64,000 bases of DNA from Reyranella sp. CPCC 100927. Its GTDB lineage: Bacteria > Pseudomonadota > Alphaproteobacteria > Reyranellales > Reyranellaceae. Positions 62,911 to 64,000 of this stretch are shown piece by piece; positions within the stretch are counted from its first letter, which is position 1; the number at the start of each line of letters is the position of its first letter. The position numbers were made by a program, and so were the translations under genes. The notes beneath the pieces were generated by a model that saw only the letters and a program-made list of their open reading frames with translations, was not told the origin of the DNA and did not search any database. The stretch spans positions 1-64,000 of the forward strand of contig NZ_VOHA01000029.1 in assembly GCF_007859315.1 (NCBI RefSeq), in the 5' to 3' direction.

Positions 62911-63285
62911 ATGGCCGACGACTACGATGCGCTCGCCAAGCGCTACCTCGATCTGTGGCAGAACCAGCTTTCGGCCCTGTCGTCGGATCGCCAGCTCACC
63001 GAGACCATGGCGCGTTTGCTGGCCACCACCAACGCCAGCATGGCCGCTGCTTTCGAGACCGCGCGGAAGGCACACGCTGATGCCCGACATGCCACTGCCG
63101 CCGGGGCCACCGGCGCCTCGCCTGGGACCGCGTCCGCTGCCGCTGCACCTGCTGACGGCATTGCAGACCTGGGGCAGCTGCGCGCTCGGCTTGACGCCCT
63201 CGAACGACGGGTCGCCGAACTCGAGGCCCGGCCCCGACCGCGACGACGCACCCCCAAGCCCAAGCCGCCTGAGCCTGCCGCCTGA
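62911..63285 (+). CDS. PhaE/phasin-like small protein, overlaps the next gene
   Basis: A 124-residue protein. The helical N-terminus (YDALAKRYLDLWQNQLSALSSDRQLTETMARLLA) resembles PHA-synthase accessory (PhaE-like) or phasin proteins. An Ala/Thr-rich linker and a C-terminal coiled coil (LGQLRARLDALERRVAELEARP) with a basic Pro/Lys tail follow. It is divergent from phaR. The last 206 bases are also read in another frame as the start of the PhaC-like gene, and both frames look genuine, so the pair is translationally coupled. Confidence 0.75.
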   Translation: MADDYDALAKRYLDLWQNQLSALSSDRQLTETMARLLATTNASMAAAFETARKAHADARHATAAGATGASPGTASAAAAPADGIADLGQLRARLDALERRVAELEARPRPRRRTPKPKPPEPAA

Positions 63286-64000
63286 GGCGGCGGCCGATCC
63301 GGCCGCGTTCCGCGATGCCCTGCGCCGCGAGACGGTGCGGCGGCTCGATCTGCTGGCCGCCGGCGTGCTGGCCTATCGCCAGCATGCCGTCCGGCGCGTG
63401 CTCGACGATCCGCCGCCGGCCTGGCGCGAGGGGGCAACCTGCCTGCGCGATGTCGGCGCGGCGCAGGGCGTGTCGGTGGCGGCCGATGCGGTGCCGGTGC
63501 TGGTGGTGCCGTCGCTGGTGAACCGCTGGCAGGTGCTCGACCTGGCACCGGGCAAGAGCTTCGTGCGCGCGCTCGCCGCCGAGGGCTTCCGGCCGTTCGT
63601 CGTTGATTGGGGTACACCGGGCGAGGACGAGCGCGACATGAACGCGGCCGGCTGCGTCAAGCGGCTGGCGCGCGGGCTCGAGCATCTCGCCGCGACGTAT
63701 GGGCGTCCGCTGCCGGTGATCGGCTACTGCATGGGCGGCACGTTGACCGTGGCGCTCGCCGCGATCCAGCCGGCGGCTGTGTCGGGCCTGGTGGCGCTGG
63801 CAACGCCGTGGGACTTCCATGCCGACCGTACCGGGCAGGGCATGCTGGTGACGATGGGGCCGGCACTGGCGGAACTGGCGCGCACGGCGGGGGAGTTGCC
63901 GACCGACATCATCCAGACGCTGTTCTACTCGCTGGACCCTTGGCTGGTGATCAACAAGTTCCTGCGCTTCGCCACTCTGGACATGGCGTCGGACGCCGCG
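63080..64000 (+). CDS. PHA synthase-like alpha/beta hydrolase (PhaC-like), 3' end outside window
   Basis: The first 307 residues of a PhaC-like protein; the gene continues past 64000. The lipase-like box GYCMGGT (residues 214-220) carries the Cys nucleophile of PHA synthases, after VVPSLVNRWQVLDL and FRPFVVDWGTPGEDERDM. The N-terminus read from ATG at 63080 (MPDMPLPPGPPAPRLGPRPL, then LPLHLLTALQTWGS) matches what I recall of related proteins. ATG at 63080 has GGAAGG upstream, ATG at 63089 is an alternative. The first 206 bases overlap the PhaE-like gene in another frame. Polymerase or other acyl-transfer activity cannot be decided without the C-terminus. Confidence 0.82.
   Translation, partial: MPDMPLPPGPPAPRLGPRPLPLHLLTALQTWGSCALGLTPSNDGSPNSRPGPDRDDAPPSPSRLSLPPEAAADPAAFRDALRRETVRRLDLLAAGVLAYRQHAVRRVLDDPPPAWREGATCLRDVGAAQGVSVAADAVPVLVVPSLVNRWQVLDLAPGKSFVRALAAEGFRPFVVDWGTPGEDERDMNAAGCVKRLARGLEHLAATYGRPLPVIGYCMGGTLTVALAAIQPAAVSGLVALATPWDFHADRTGQGMLVTMGPALAELARTAGELPTDIIQTLFYSLDPWLVINKFLRFATLDMASDAA

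Overview
The window is 64 kb of high-GC (about two-thirds G+C) DNA from a bacterial chromosome. Several features point to an alphaproteobacterium: a PhaR/PHA synthase locus, a DUF1289 protein, an ECF41 sigma factor, many GST-family enzymes, strong G/C preference in third codon positions, and small palindromic repeats in many intergenic gaps. I cannot name the genus. It is mostly ordinary chromosome with some accessory material.

Layout. 1-4400 (minus): C-terminally truncated autotransporter and a small secreted protein, which share a conserved block upstream. 5000-7850: a DUF1330 protein, then a phage-like relic (small helical protein, DUF3987-type ATPase, truncated small gene). 7700-14700 (minus): cytidine deaminase plus a complete BMP-family nucleoside-type ABC importer (two permeases, double ATPase, two tandem substrate-binding proteins), broken up by palindromic repeats. 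14.8-19 kb: GST, CinA-like protein, GNAT acetyltransferase, PLP aminotransferase. 19-21.7 kb: winged-helix/TPR regulator and an aspzincin-type metalloprotease. 21.7-25.1 kb: LLM flavin oxidoreductase, AhpD-like protein with its ECF41 sigma factor, YqhA-like membrane protein. 25.3-29.6 kb: Sel1-repeat protein and PEP carboxylase.

31.2-40.1 kb is the most interesting region. Nine same-strand genes with tiny gaps or overlaps encode an ACMSD-like amidohydrolase, a DszB-like putative desulfinase, a gamma-glutamyltransferase, a sulfonate/nitrate-type ABC transporter (binding protein, ATPase, permease), a gentisate-dioxygenase-like bicupin, a zeta-class GST (maleylpyruvate isomerase type) and a RidA-family protein. 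A citrate-synthase-like protein with an N-terminal HTH is divergent from them. The set reads as an uptake-plus-ring-cleavage pathway for an aromatic compound, possibly sulfur- and/or nitrogen-substituted; the substrate is unknown. It ends in a decayed hydrolase gene joined to an IS630 transposase fragment.

40.8-56.3 kb: lipoproteins, an unrecognised 447-residue protein, Old Yellow Enzyme, DUF4166, PPOX-type flavoprotein, GST, dienelactone hydrolase, GlxA-type AraC regulator, glutathionyl-hydroquinone reductase, LysR/amidase/MFS unit, CPA2 antiporter with a cyclic-nucleotide-binding domain, and a receiver-only response regulator. 56.4-64 kb: GlgX, DUF2934 protein, tRNA-Arg(CCG), a TetR/imine-reductase-like divergent pair with a clear operator, enoyl-CoA hydratase, DUF1289, PhaR, and a PhaE-like/PhaC-like pair whose reading frames overlap by about 206 bases. 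Long antisense ORFs opposite the ABC transporter genes and elsewhere are treated as high-GC artefacts.
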